In this document: in pieces, positions 17,664 through 27,038 of the stretch
How positions within the stretch are numbered: position 1 is the first letter of the stretch
Layout: each line of letters begins with the position of its first letter
Source of the DNA: Sediminibacterium sp.
Lineage (GTDB): Bacteria; Bacteroidota; Bacteroidia; Chitinophagales; Chitinophagaceae
Assembly: GCA_030726065.1 (NCBI GenBank)
Contig: JANREK010000038.1
Location: 1-64,000 of the forward strand
Direction: 5' to 3'
Length of the DNA stretch: 64,000 nt
The notes under the pieces: model-generated
What the model was told of the DNA's origin: nothing
What the model saw: the letters and a program-made list of their open reading frames with translations, nothing else
The model's database searches: none
Translations under genes and position numbers: made by a program

Positions 17664-18488
17664 TTAGGAAATGTGTTTAACTAAATCACTAATAATAAGT
17701 GTCAACTTTGGCTCCGCGGCATTGGCTGCTTCTAATACTTCAGCATGTGTTATCACATTATTATCTTCACGAATTCCTAAATCAGTCACGACGCTTATCG
17801 CAAAAACTTTCATGCCACAATGAACTGCTGCAATATTTTCTTGCACTGTACTCATTCCAACCACATCGCCACCCACTGCTTTAATTAATTTATATTCGGC
17901 TCTTGTTTCAAAAGTAGGACCAGTCACGCCAACATATACCCCCTCATGTACTTTAATTTGATGCTTCGCGGCAATTGCTTTTGCTTGATCAATAAAACTT
18001 TGCGCGTAAGGCTCACTCATATCTGGGAATCGGGTACCTAAGTCTGATTCGTTTTTGCCAATCAGTGGATTAATGGAGAATAAACTGATGTGATCTTTAA
18101 TAATCATCAAATCGCCCACTTCATAATCAATATTAACCCCTCCTGCCGCATTGGATAAAATTAAATTTTCAACGCCTAATAATTTTAAGACACGCACTGG
18201 ATAAGCAACTTGTTCCGGAGAGTAGCCTTCATAAAAATGGAACCTACCTTCCATCACCCAAACCTTCACCCCATTTAAAGTGCCTAAAATTAATCGGCCT
18301 TTGTGACCTTCCACTGTACTCACTGGGAAATGAGGTATCTGGGTATATTGTATTTCAAATTCTACTTGAATTTGGGTTGCTAAATTTCCTAATCCACTTC
18401 CCAAGATAATCGCTGTATGAGCGCTATCTTTTATTTTTGATTGAATAAAGGACGAGGTTTCATTTAATTGGGTCATTAATGGCGTCAT
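17664..18488 (-). CDS. punA: Purine-nucleoside phosphorylase (class I, trimeric type)
   Basis: 274 residues. PNP splits purine nucleosides with phosphate to free base and ribose-1-phosphate in purine salvage. Signatures: AIILGSGLGNLA (phosphate loop), VEGHKGRL, MEGRFHFYEGYS, LILSNAAGGVN (base site region), GVTGPTFETRAEYK, and DVVGMSTVQENIAAVHCGMKVFAISVVTD. These are class I PNP rather than MTA phosphorylase features. The ATG at 18488 (MTPLMTQ) is preceded by AGGAAAAT and a TAnnTTTG element. A second in-frame ATG four codons on is also possible. The porin gene follows in the same transcript. Confidence 0.95.
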   Translation of the reverse strand: MTPLMTQLNETSSFIQSKIKDSAHTAIILGSGLGNLATQIQVEFEIQYTQIPHFPVSTVEGHKGRLILGTLNGVKVWVMEGRFHFYEGYSPEQVAYPVRVLKLLGVENLILSNAAGGVNIDYEVGDLMIIKDHISLFSINPLIGKNESDLGTRFPDMSEPYAQSFIDQAKAIAAKHQIKVHEGVYVGVTGPTFETRAEYKLIKAVGGDVVGMSTVQENIAAVHCGMKVFAISVVTDLGIREDNNVITHAEVLEAANAAEPKLTLIISDLVKHIS

Positions 18489-18509
18489 ATTTTCCTATTA
18501 TATTAGGCA

Positions 18510-18517
18510 CAAATATA
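18510..18517 (-). promoter_or_regulatory. -7 promoter element of punA
   Basis: TATATTTG on the minus strand is an exact TAnnTTTG match, 21 bases upstream of the start codon, with a purine-rich AGGAAAA between. Confidence 0.55.
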
Positions 18518-18545
18518 ACAAACACTCACTGATTATACCCCAATA

Positions 18546-19793
18546 TTATAGCTGCTTTGAGGTAGTCACATCGTGTTTTAACACCCAGTAAGCAATTAAT
18601 GCACTTAATCCCATTAATACAGCCCCGAATACAAAGGCGGCACCCGGAAAATAGATATGCGCTGGGTCGTTTTTAATAGAAAAATAAGAGGTCAACCCAA
18701 TCATCATAGATGGACCAAAAATAGTGGTCAAACTATTTAATCCTGTTAATGATCCTTGCAATTCTCCTTGTTCATTCTTAGGAACATGTGCCGAAATTAG
18801 CGCTTGTAAAGCGGGCCCTGAAATGCCCCCAAAACAATAAGGCACCAAAAACAAAAACATCATCCATCCTTGTGTTGCAAATGCAAACAATGTTAACCCA
18901 ATGGCATGTAATGCAAGTCCAATATAAACACTTTTTTCATTTCCTAATTTTGGATTTACTACTCTAATGAGTAAGCCTTGCACCAAACTAACTAATACCC
19001 CAACTACAGCCAATGATATGCCAATCATTTTAGGTGTCCATCCAAATTTATTGATGTTGGCAAAGCTCCAATTGCTTTGCACAGAATGCGCTGCTAAATA
19101 AATTAAAAGTAATGAGCAAATTAAACCAAGTACTGCTGGATATTTTTTTAGTTTTAATAAGGAGGCAATCGGGTTGGCTCTTTTAATATCAAATGAGCGA
19201 CGGTGTTCCATATCTAAGGATTCAGGTAATACAAAATAGCCATACAAAGCATTCAACAGTGCTAATCCAGCGGCTACCAAAAATGGAATCCTAGTTCCTA
19301 ATTCTCCCAATAAACCTCCCAACATAGGGCCGATGATAAAACCAAGACCAAAAGCAGCACCAATCATTCCAAAATTTTGTGCCCTATTTTTTTCATTACT
19401 TATATCAGCCATATATGCAGTAGCTGTAGTAATACTCGCACCCGTAATTCCTGCGATCATTCTTCCTACAAACAACCAACCAATCGTTGGCGCAAAAGCT
19501 AAAAAAATATAATCTAAACCAAAACCAAGTAAGGAAAAAAGTAAGACCGGTCTACGACCATATCGATCACTCAAGCTTCCCAAAATGGGTGCAAAGACAA
19601 ATTGCGTAAGACCATAGATCAAGGTTAAAAATATGGCAGGCTGTGATATCGCACTAATATTTGTCCGATCCGTTACGTGTAATAATTGTTGCAATAGTTG
19701 AGGTACCACTGGAATAATAATCCCAAAACCCATCACATCAATTAAAATGGTGATGAATATAAAACCAACTGCTGCTTTTTTGGGATTAGCCAT
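18546..19793 (-). CDS. MFS transporter, TCR/Tet-like drug:proton antiporter family
   Basis: 415 residues, 12 predicted membrane helices. The opening FIFITILIDVMGFGIIIPVVPQLLQQL, the motif A loop GSLSDRYGRRPVLLFSLLGFGLDY and the helix 5 motif C (GAAFGLGFIIGPMLGGLLG) are those of class A-C tetracycline-type antiporters. Bacteroidota chromosomes commonly encode such proteins without implying tetracycline resistance, so the substrate is left open. It stands between punA and clpB on the same strand but has its own exact TAnnTTTG element at 19814-19821. Confidence 0.87.
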   Translation of the reverse strand: MANPKKAAVGFIFITILIDVMGFGIIIPVVPQLLQQLLHVTDRTNISAISQPAIFLTLIYGLTQFVFAPILGSLSDRYGRRPVLLFSLLGFGLDYIFLAFAPTIGWLFVGRMIAGITGASITTATAYMADISNEKNRAQNFGMIGAAFGLGFIIGPMLGGLLGELGTRIPFLVAAGLALLNALYGYFVLPESLDMEHRRSFDIKRANPIASLLKLKKYPAVLGLICSLLLIYLAAHSVQSNWSFANINKFGWTPKMIGISLAVVGVLVSLVQGLLIRVVNPKLGNEKSVYIGLALHAIGLTLFAFATQGWMMFLFLVPYCFGGISGPALQALISAHVPKNEQGELQGSLTGLNSLTTIFGPSMMIGLTSYFSIKNDPAHIYFPGAAFVFGAVLMGLSALIAYWVLKHDVTTSKQL

Positions 19794-19813
19794 AGTACTT
19801 AAAATGAGTTTGT

Positions 19814-19821
19814 CAAATATA
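19814..19821 (-). promoter_or_regulatory. -7 promoter element of the Tet-like MFS gene
   Basis: TATATTTG on the minus strand matches TAnnTTTG exactly, 20 bases before the start codon. Confidence 0.5.
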
Positions 19822-19887
19822 CATGTACTAAGGTATATTTCAAAAAGCAGTTAACTAACAGCTAGTAATTCAAACGTCGCAATCCAG

Positions 19888-22491
19888 CTAGGCCTCATTT
19901 CTAAATACCACCACCCCGTCAAAAATATCAATCAAAATCTTTTTGGTTTTATCTATCTCCCCACTTAATATTTTTTTACTAAACTCATTCACCACCATTT
20001 TCTGAATCAATCTTTTTAATGGTCTTGCCCCCAATTGTAAATCAAATCCCTGTTCTGATAAATATTCCACTAAGTAATCCGAAAATTCAACCTGCATTCC
20101 GTTTTCAGCAACCAATGATCTTAAATTGTTTAATTGGATTTTTACAATCGCAGCCATTTGTTTTTGTAATAAAGGAGAAAACATGATTATTTCATCTACC
20201 CTATTTAAAAATTCAGGACGAATGGTTTGTTTTAACAAAGCCATGACTTCCAGTTTGGACTGCGCTATTTTTTCTTCCACATTGGTTTCATTGACATCTT
20301 CAAATGCATCTTGAATTAAATGACTTCCAATATTACTAGTCATAATAATAATGGTATTTTTAAAATTCACCATCCTTCCTTTATTATCCGTTAAATGGCC
20401 ATCATCCAATACTTGTAATAAAATATTCCAAACATCGGGATGCGCTTTTTCAATTTCATCTAATAGCACCACACTATAGGGTTTTCTTCGAACCGATTCG
20501 GTTAATTGACCACCTTCATCATAACCCACATAACCCGGAGGCGCCCCTACCAATCTTGAAACTGCATGCTTTTCCTGATACTCACTCATATCAATACGAG
20601 TCATCATTGCATCATCATCAAATAAATAATTAGCCAATGCTTTTGCCAGCTCTGTTTTACCAACACCAGTGGTTCCTAAAAATATAAACGAACCAATGGG
20701 TTTTTTAGGATCTTGTAAGCCCGCCCTGCTTCTTCTAATTGCATCAGATACCGCGCTTATCGCCTCCTCCTGACCTACAACTCTGTTATGCAACTCTTCC
20801 TCTAAATACAATAATTTTTCTCTATCTGACTGCATCATTTTACTCACTGGGATACCGGTGGCCTTAGCAACATTCTCAGCAATATCTTCCGCATCCACCT
20901 CCTCCTTCATTAAACGCTTGCCGTGTGCACCCATTTCATTCAATTGCTTGGAACATTCCAACAAATTCGTTTCTTGTTCTTTCACTTTTCCATATCTTAT
21001 TTCCGCCACCTTTCCATAATCACCATTTCGTTCAGCAACTTCAGCTTCTTGTTTTAATTTTTCGATATTTGACTTTGTCGCTTGTACTTTATCTACCAAC
21101 TCTTTTTCTTCCGACCACTTTGCTTTTAATGTATCTTGCTGTACCGTTAAATTACTTATTTCAATATTTAAGGCTTTTAGTTGCTCCGGATTATTTTCCC
21201 GTTTAATCGCTTCTCTTTCAATTTCAAGTTGGCGAATTTGACGAATTAAAGTGTCCAACTCCTCAGGCATTGAATTCATTTCCAATCTTAACTTTGCTGC
21301 ACTTTCATCAATTAAATCGATGGCCTTATCCGGTAAAAAACGATCCGTGATATAACGAGTCGATAATTCTACTGCGGCAATAATGGCTTCATCCTTAATT
21401 CGAACGTGATGATGTGTTTCATATCTTTCCTTCAAGCCTCTTAAAATAGAAATCGCATCTTCTTTACTTGGCTCATCAATCATTACTTTTTGAAAACGAC
21501 GCTCCAAAGCTTTGTCTTTTTCAAAAAACTTTTGGTACTCATTTAAAGTGGTCGCACCAATGGCTCTTAATTCCCCTCTTGCCAATGCTGGTTTCAAAAT
21601 ATTCGCGGCATCCATCGCGCCCTCACCACCTCCTGCATCTACCAAGGTATGAATCTCATCTATAAATAAAATAATCCCTCCATCACTATCCGCGACTTCC
21701 TTCACGACCCCTTTTAATCTCTCTTCAAATTCTCCCTTGTATTTAGCACCTGCAATTAATTGCCCCATATCTAAAGCAAAAATTATTTTACTTTTTAAAT
21801 TATCAGGCACGTCGCCATTAACAATACGCATGGCCAATCCTTCCGCAATGGCAGTTTTACCCACCCCAGGTTCACCCACTAAAATGGGATTATTTTTACT
21901 TCTTCTAGAAAGGATATGTAAGGTTCTTCTAATTTCTTCGTCACGACCAATCACTGGATCTAACTTGCCTTTATTTGCTAATTCGTTTAAGTTTTTCGCA
22001 TATTTTGATAAGGCTTGAAATTGTGTTTCCTGCGTTGCAGATTGTACTTTTTCCCCTTTCCTTAATTCTTTAATAGCAGCCACCAATCCTTTTTCTGTAA
22101 GTCCTGCATCTTTTAAAATTTTAGAGGCGGTATCACTCAATTGTAAAATTGCAATTAATAAATGTTCCACCGTGACAAACTCATCACCAAATGTTTTAAG
22201 TGCCCCATTGGCTTTTAATAATACACTATTCAAATCCCTACTTAAACTGGTCGCTGGTTCCCCACTGGCCTGCTTAGGCAAATTGGGCAATGCAGCATCC
22301 ACTTTTTGCATGATCAAGAATGGATTTAAATTATTCTTTTTTAACAAAAATTCTGTTGAGCTATCCTTGTCTAACAAAATAGCTTTTAACAAATGCAGCG
22401 TTTCTATAGCAGCATCCTTATTGTTATAAGCTAATTGCTGCGCCGACTGAATCGCCTCCTGCGCTTTAATGGTATATTGACTTAAATTCAT
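19888..22491 (-). CDS. clpB: ATP-dependent disaggregase ClpB
   Basis: 867 residues, the full ClpB length. Order: Clp-N domain (SQYTIKAQEAIQSAQQLA), AAA+ module 1 with Walker A GEPGVGKTAIAEGLA and Walker B IILFIDEIHTL, the coiled-coil middle domain (about residues 405-525, rich in E/K/L heptads) that separates ClpB from ClpA, and AAA+ module 2 with GTTGVGKTELAKALA and VVLLDEIEKAH. The pore-loop motif KYKGEFEERL is intact. It is a cytosolic hexamer that dissolves stress-aggregated protein with DnaK. No CIRCE-type inverted repeat is visible upstream. A TACTTTG word lies about 17 bases before the ATG and may be the -7 element. Confidence 0.97.
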   Translation of the reverse strand: MNLSQYTIKAQEAIQSAQQLAYNNKDAAIETLHLLKAILLDKDSSTEFLLKKNNLNPFLIMQKVDAALPNLPKQASGEPATSLSRDLNSVLLKANGALKTFGDEFVTVEHLLIAILQLSDTASKILKDAGLTEKGLVAAIKELRKGEKVQSATQETQFQALSKYAKNLNELANKGKLDPVIGRDEEIRRTLHILSRRSKNNPILVGEPGVGKTAIAEGLAMRIVNGDVPDNLKSKIIFALDMGQLIAGAKYKGEFEERLKGVVKEVADSDGGIILFIDEIHTLVDAGGGEGAMDAANILKPALARGELRAIGATTLNEYQKFFEKDKALERRFQKVMIDEPSKEDAISILRGLKERYETHHHVRIKDEAIIAAVELSTRYITDRFLPDKAIDLIDESAAKLRLEMNSMPEELDTLIRQIRQLEIEREAIKRENNPEQLKALNIEISNLTVQQDTLKAKWSEEKELVDKVQATKSNIEKLKQEAEVAERNGDYGKVAEIRYGKVKEQETNLLECSKQLNEMGAHGKRLMKEEVDAEDIAENVAKATGIPVSKMMQSDREKLLYLEEELHNRVVGQEEAISAVSDAIRRSRAGLQDPKKPIGSFIFLGTTGVGKTELAKALANYLFDDDAMMTRIDMSEYQEKHAVSRLVGAPPGYVGYDEGGQLTESVRRKPYSVVLLDEIEKAHPDVWNILLQVLDDGHLTDNKGRMVNFKNTIIIMTSNIGSHLIQDAFEDVNETNVEEKIAQSKLEVMALLKQTIRPEFLNRVDEIIMFSPLLQKQMAAIVKIQLNNLRSLVAENGMQVEFSDYLVEYLSEQGFDLQLGARPLKRLIQKMVVNEFSKKILSGEIDKTKKILIDIFDGVVVFRNEA

Positions 22492-22638
22492 AATTATATT
22501 TATTATAACAAAGTAGGTTCAAATGAGCAGCCAAACTATGATATAGGTTATAATGGCATAAATAAGTAGGTAAAACTGAACTAAAGTCAGTTACAACAAG
22601 GATTTTCTGCTAATTTTACATGAAATGAATTTAGAAGA

Positions 22639-23586
22639 TTGAGTCAAGTAGCAAATACAACATTGGTTAAATCATTAGCAAAACAATTTGGTTTTGATTA
22701 TTGTGGCATTGCCACAGCAAAAGAATTAACAGAAGATGCGCGTCGTTTAGAACAATGGTTATCTAATGGATATCATGGCGAGATGCAATACATGGAAAAT
22801 CATTTTGACTTGCGTGTAGATCCAAGAAAATTAGTACCCGGTGCAAAATCGGTCATTACATTTTTAATCAACTATTACCCAGCACAACAGGATCAAATAA
22901 TACAGATTGATTCAAATGCAAAAATTGCAAAATATGCATGGGGGGAAGATTATCATGAGGTAATTCGCGCCAAACTTCAAATGATGCTTGGTGAAATGCA
23001 AAAGGGAATGGGAAAAATCACCGGACGGGGATTTGTGGATTCAGCACCTGTGCTGGAAAGAAGTTGGGCACAGTTATCAGGCGCAGGATGGATTGGAAAA
23101 AATGGAAATTTAATTCGACCTCAAACAGGTTCCTTCTTTTTCCTCGCAACATTAATTGTTGATATTGAATTGGATTATGATACCCCTATCCCTAAAGATT
23201 ATTGTGGCACTTGCACCAAATGTATCGACGCCTGTCCTACGGAGGCTATCTTGCCCAATAAAACCATTCAAGCCAATCACTGTATAAGTTACTATACCAT
23301 TGAATTAAAGCAGTCGGAAATTAATGCCAATAAAAATTATACCGATTGGGCATTTGGCTGTGATATATGCCAAGATGTTTGTCCTTGGAATAGGTTTAGC
23401 AAATCACACAATGAAGCGCAATTCAAACCTTTACATGGCTTATTAAATATGAATCGGGATCAATGGCTTCAAATGGAAGAAACCACTTTTAAGGAGCGAT
23501 TTAAAAAGTCACCCTTACTTAGATCAAAACTAAAAGGACTTAAAAGGAATATTCAATTTTTGATGGATCAGAAAGAAAAAGAATAA
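22639..23586 (+). CDS. queG: Epoxyqueuosine reductase
   Basis: 315 residues. QueG is a cobalamin- and [4Fe-4S]-dependent enzyme that reduces epoxyqueuosine to queuosine in tRNA, the last step of Q synthesis. Both ferredoxin-type cluster motifs are present: CGTCTKCIDACPTEAI and CDICQDVCPWNRF. Upstream are KLVPGAKSVITFLINYYP, WGEDYHEVI and the active-site stretch GRGFVDSAPVLERSWAQLSGAGWIGKN. The start must be the TTG at 22639 or later: an in-frame stop lies at 22621-22623 and no ATG occurs before the conserved N-terminus. A purine-rich TTAGAAGA precedes it. Its stop abuts the stop of the convergent SRPBCC gene (TAATTA). Confidence 0.95.
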   Translation: MSQVANTTLVKSLAKQFGFDYCGIATAKELTEDARRLEQWLSNGYHGEMQYMENHFDLRVDPRKLVPGAKSVITFLINYYPAQQDQIIQIDSNAKIAKYAWGEDYHEVIRAKLQMMLGEMQKGMGKITGRGFVDSAPVLERSWAQLSGAGWIGKNGNLIRPQTGSFFFLATLIVDIELDYDTPIPKDYCGTCTKCIDACPTEAILPNKTIQANHCISYYTIELKQSEINANKNYTDWAFGCDICQDVCPWNRFSKSHNEAQFKPLHGLLNMNRDQWLQMEETTFKERFKKSPLLRSKLKGLKRNIQFLMDQKEKE

Positions 23587-24069
23587 TTAATTATTTATCA
23601 CCCCTTGCAGATTTTGCAATTCCATTTCCATCTTAGTCCCTAATAATTTCTCATTCAATAGGGTTTGAAACTTTTCCCAAGGATACCAACGCACATGTTG
23701 TTCAAATGTCCAATGAATCACATAATTACCTTTTTCTAAAGGGAACCATTCAATTTTAACAAAATATGGCGCTTGCCCTGTCGCTACCCATTGATAATTA
23801 ACAGAAGAATCTGTCTTACTTTCAAAATGAATTATTTGTGTACCAATAAATGCGGTATCATTTTGTAAACGAACTTGATTTTGCTTCCAGTCACTCATCC
23901 ATGCGTTCCATTGATTCAAGTCAGCGGTGTAAAAAGCTATTTTCTCAGACGTTACCTTCACTTCAATTGCCCTAGAAACAATCACTGTACTTGGAAATAG
24001 CAATGAAATTGCGGTCACTAAAACACTCAACAATAAAGCACTAATTACAGCCAATTTTATCAATTTCAT
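23587..24069 (-). CDS. SRPBCC (START-like) fold protein with N-terminal membrane anchor
   Basis: 160 residues. One hydrophobic N-terminal helix (IKLAVISALLLSVLVTAISLLFP) is followed by an SRPBCC-type pattern: SRAIEVKVTSEKIAFYTADLNQWNAWMSDW, then alternating strands (VRLQNDTAFIGTQIIHFES, YFVKIEWFPLEKGNYVIHWTFEQ) and a C-terminal helix (EMELQNLQGVI). These domains hold hydrophobic ligands in a cavity; the ligand is unknown. It starts directly after the stop of the ABC-2 permease gene with no gap, so it is part of the sppA operon. Anchoring suggests action at the periplasmic face, unlike the usual cytosolic members. Confidence 0.72.
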   Translation of the reverse strand: MKLIKLAVISALLLSVLVTAISLLFPSTVIVSRAIEVKVTSEKIAFYTADLNQWNAWMSDWKQNQVRLQNDTAFIGTQIIHFESKTDSSVNYQWVATGQAPYFVKIEWFPLEKGNYVIHWTFEQHVRWYPWEKFQTLLNEKLLGTKMEMELQNLQGVINN

Positions 24070-25173
24070 TTATTCCCATTTAAAAATTTTATACGCCAAT
24101 GCATAAACAATCACAATCCATATTAATAAAATGGAAATGTCGGTCCAACTATCCATTAAACTATTTCCCTCAAATGCAATATTTCTCATCGCATTATTAA
24201 AATGGGTTAGCGGAAGTATATTACAAAAAGGCTGTAACCAGGTTGGAAAATTATCGATTGAAAAAAAGGTACCGGATAATAAAAATTGAGGCAGTGTAAT
24301 TAAATTAGCAAATGGCGGAATGGTACTTTCCGTTTTTGCAACACCACTTACTATAAATCCAAAACCCATAAATAAAAGCAGTGCAATAAAACTAAGTCCC
24401 ATAATACTCGCAAAAGTCACCCATCCATGAACTAGTGTAAACTTAAATGCAAAGTGACCAATGCCGATGATAATAATTGCCGTGATTAATTGAAAAATGA
24501 CCCTACTCAATGCTTCCCCTAAAATAATATATAAGCGACGAATAGGTGTAGCATAAAATCGCTTCAACACCAACTGTTGCCTTAAATTAAAAAACAAAAA
24601 AGCAACACCAAAAACCCCTGCACTTAATAAAGAGAACCCTAATTGTCCGGGCAGTATAAAATCAATGGTACGATAAATACGTCCTGGAACTTTTTTTACA
24701 TTATTATTTACAACCGCAATACTTGGCGCATCCTTAAAGCGTTGCTCATTTATTTTAGAAATGACTGAATTTAAAATAGACTTTACCAATTGAATATTTT
24801 GCGGATTGGCTGCTTCCGAGCTAATTAAATCAATAGTATAAGGTAAATTGAGATTACCGGTAGCTCGAATATGAATCATTGTGGTAATATGTCCTTTGGC
24901 AAGCTCTCCTTGAATTTTAATACTATCCCCGGTTGCAAATTTAAACCCAGGTATACTTTTAATTGCAGTATAAATAGGATTAGCAGTATCACTCCCTTGC
25001 GTTATTGCAACATTTACATTGATATTTCCACCACTACTTAAAAAACCAAAAACAAGTATAAAGATTAACGGAAATGCAATGCTAAAAATAACGGCTGAGG
25101 GACTCCTAAATGTAGCACGTAAACTTGCTTTTGTTATCGCAAGCATTGCTTTAATTTGACTATAATCAGGCAT
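24070..25173 (-). CDS. ABC-2 type transporter permease subunit
   Basis: 367 residues. One N-terminal membrane helix (PSAVIFSIAFPLIFILVFGFLSSG) is followed by an extracytoplasmic domain of about 125 residues and five to six C-terminal helices (DFILPGQLGFSLLSAGVFGVAFLF, LITAIIIIGIGHFAF, LSFIALLLFMGFGFIVSG, LPLTHFNNAMRNIAFEG). This is the ABC2_membrane/YhhJ-like layout used for export of drugs, lipids or polysaccharides. No ATPase gene is adjacent, so the motor must be encoded elsewhere. It lies 3 bases after sppA and abuts the SRPBCC gene, pointing to one polycistron with an envelope role (inference). Confidence 0.87.
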   Translation of the reverse strand: MPDYSQIKAMLAITKASLRATFRSPSAVIFSIAFPLIFILVFGFLSSGGNINVNVAITQGSDTANPIYTAIKSIPGFKFATGDSIKIQGELAKGHITTMIHIRATGNLNLPYTIDLISSEAANPQNIQLVKSILNSVISKINEQRFKDAPSIAVVNNNVKKVPGRIYRTIDFILPGQLGFSLLSAGVFGVAFLFFNLRQQLVLKRFYATPIRRLYIILGEALSRVIFQLITAIIIIGIGHFAFKFTLVHGWVTFASIMGLSFIALLLFMGFGFIVSGVAKTESTIPPFANLITLPQFLLSGTFFSIDNFPTWLQPFCNILPLTHFNNAMRNIAFEGNSLMDSWTDISILLIWIVIVYALAYKIFKWE

Positions 25174-25176
25174 AAA

Positions 25177-26934
25177 TTAACGTTGAGTAAATTCAAAGAT
25201 AGGTAATCGCGCCTGCGGCTTGCCCATTAACTGTTTCATTGATTTTATTTGTTGCAATAACTCCCATTGTTCTAATCCAAGCTCTTGTTGAATTGCTTTG
25301 GTTTTTACTTCATTTTTGTAGCCTTCAAAAAATTCTTCAATAAAGGACCTACTTTCTGGATATTTTTTAACACTATACCCTTTTAATTTGGCCATTTTAG
25401 CAGCAGATGCCAATGCATCATTTAAAGTTCCAATCTTATCCACCAAACCCACTTTAATTGCATTTGCACCAGTCCAAACGCGCCCTTGCGCTATAGAATC
25501 AATATAATCAACACTTTTTTGCCTGCCAGCAGCTACCCTTGATTTAAATGTATGGTAAACACTATCCACGCCTGCTTGCAAAAACCTTTGTTCCGAAATC
25601 GTTAAGGCTCTTGTGGCAGAAGGCGCATCTGCATATTGCCCTGTTTTAACGCGATCAAAAGTGATACCAACTTTATTTTTTAAAAATTTCTCTGCATTGG
25701 GAATCACTGAAAATACACCAATGGAACCCGTGATGGTATTGGCATCAGCGAAAATAGAATCAGCACCACATGCAATATAATAACCTCCTGAAGCGGCCAC
25801 ATCCCCCATACTGACTACCACTGGTTTTTCTTTTTTAAGTAAATCAATCTCTCTCCAAATAATATCACTCGCTAATGCACTTCCACCTGGCGAATTAACC
25901 CTCAACACCACAGCATCAATGGATTTATCGTTTCTGATTTTTTGAATCAATGCCCTATAATCATCACTTGCAATAGCTTCATTTTGACCCTTCCCCATGA
26001 CCACATCCCCATCTGCATATATCACCGCAATTTTACCACTGCCCGTTCCTCTTAATGCAACTGATTCCGCGTAATTATTAATGGATACAAAAGATATTTT
26101 AGTTTCATCTACGACTTTTAATTTTTTACTAATGATTTTTTTTAATTGGTCATCATATATTAAACCATCCACCAATTTGTATTTTAATGCATCCTGTACA
26201 TTTTGCACTTTCCCTTCATTCGCAAATACTTTGATTGAATCTGCATTTAAATGGCGCATTTCAGCAGCACCTTGAATAAAACTATTATAAATTGAATTTA
26301 ACCAAATCCCAGTTTGTAATTTATTCGCTTCCGACATTTGCGCATATCTAAATGGTTCAGTTGCACTTTTAAACTTACCTGCATAAAATATTTGGGGCTC
26401 AATTTCAAGTTTGTCAATCAAACCTTTAAAAAATATTGTTTCATAATTAAACCCAACCCATTCCATGCCCCCTTGTGGATGTGTATATATTTGATCAGCA
26501 ACATTTGCCATCATATATCCTTTTTGCGAAATTGTTTCCGCATACGCCACAATAAATTTATTTGATTTTTTAAAATCAATCAGCGCTTTTCTAATTTCCT
26601 CCGTAGCTGCATAGCCATTTGGATTTTCTGCACACTTGATATAAATACCCTTAATACTGGAATCTTTTTTTGCATAATTCAACAACCCAATCAATTCTGA
26701 CAAACTTGGTTGCTTGCCATTTTTTTTATTCATCAATTCGCTAAAGGGGTCATTTTTCGATTGTTCTAAAAATGTTTCAGAAGCGTCAATCACTAAAACC
26801 GAGTTTTGCGCTACTGCTACTTTTTCATCTGTTGAAAATGCTGCTGCTATTCCAATCAAAATAAAAAAACCTAGTAAAGAAAAAATAATCAAAGCCAACA
26901 AGGCAGCGAAAAATGTTTTAAAAAAGCTTTTCAT
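25177..26934 (-). CDS. sppA: Signal peptide peptidase SppA, long (67K) form
   Basis: 585 residues, the two-domain SppA length. An N-terminal signal anchor (AALLALIIFSLLGFFILIGIAAAF) places it at the inner membrane facing the periplasm. The N-terminal half carries the general-base lysine region (IVAYAETISQKGYMMANVADQIY) and the C-terminal half the serine nucleophile region (VVSMGDVAASGGYYIACGADSIFADANTITGSIGV). Together they form the Ser/Lys dyad that degrades cleaved signal peptides. First gene of a tight minus-strand operon with an ABC-2 permease and an SRPBCC protein. Confidence 0.94.
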   Translation of the reverse strand: MKSFFKTFFAALLALIIFSLLGFFILIGIAAAFSTDEKVAVAQNSVLVIDASETFLEQSKNDPFSELMNKKNGKQPSLSELIGLLNYAKKDSSIKGIYIKCAENPNGYAATEEIRKALIDFKKSNKFIVAYAETISQKGYMMANVADQIYTHPQGGMEWVGFNYETIFFKGLIDKLEIEPQIFYAGKFKSATEPFRYAQMSEANKLQTGIWLNSIYNSFIQGAAEMRHLNADSIKVFANEGKVQNVQDALKYKLVDGLIYDDQLKKIISKKLKVVDETKISFVSINNYAESVALRGTGSGKIAVIYADGDVVMGKGQNEAIASDDYRALIQKIRNDKSIDAVVLRVNSPGGSALASDIIWREIDLLKKEKPVVVSMGDVAASGGYYIACGADSIFADANTITGSIGVFSVIPNAEKFLKNKVGITFDRVKTGQYADAPSATRALTISEQRFLQAGVDSVYHTFKSRVAAGRQKSVDYIDSIAQGRVWTGANAIKVGLVDKIGTLNDALASAAKMAKLKGYSVKKYPESRSFIEEFFEGYKNEVKTKAIQQELGLEQWELLQQIKSMKQLMGKPQARLPIFEFTQR

Positions 26935-27038
26935 GAAGTTGCATTATTAAATTAAACCAAAATACCCAAAATAGTCGGAGATAAAGTAGTTTAACGCTGT
27001 AAAATTATGGATATTTGGGCTACTTTTATAATCCTTCT

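Noticed and set aside
18546-19793. Tetracycline resistance gene on a mobile element
   Set aside because: Tet-like MFS motifs alone do not show the substrate, and there is no transposase, integrase or composition change nearby.
20925-21206. Plus-strand ORF of 93 residues inside clpB (and the others at 20126, 21468, 21737, 22172)
   Set aside because: Antisense to the intact ClpB frame, with no recognisable domain and no start signals.
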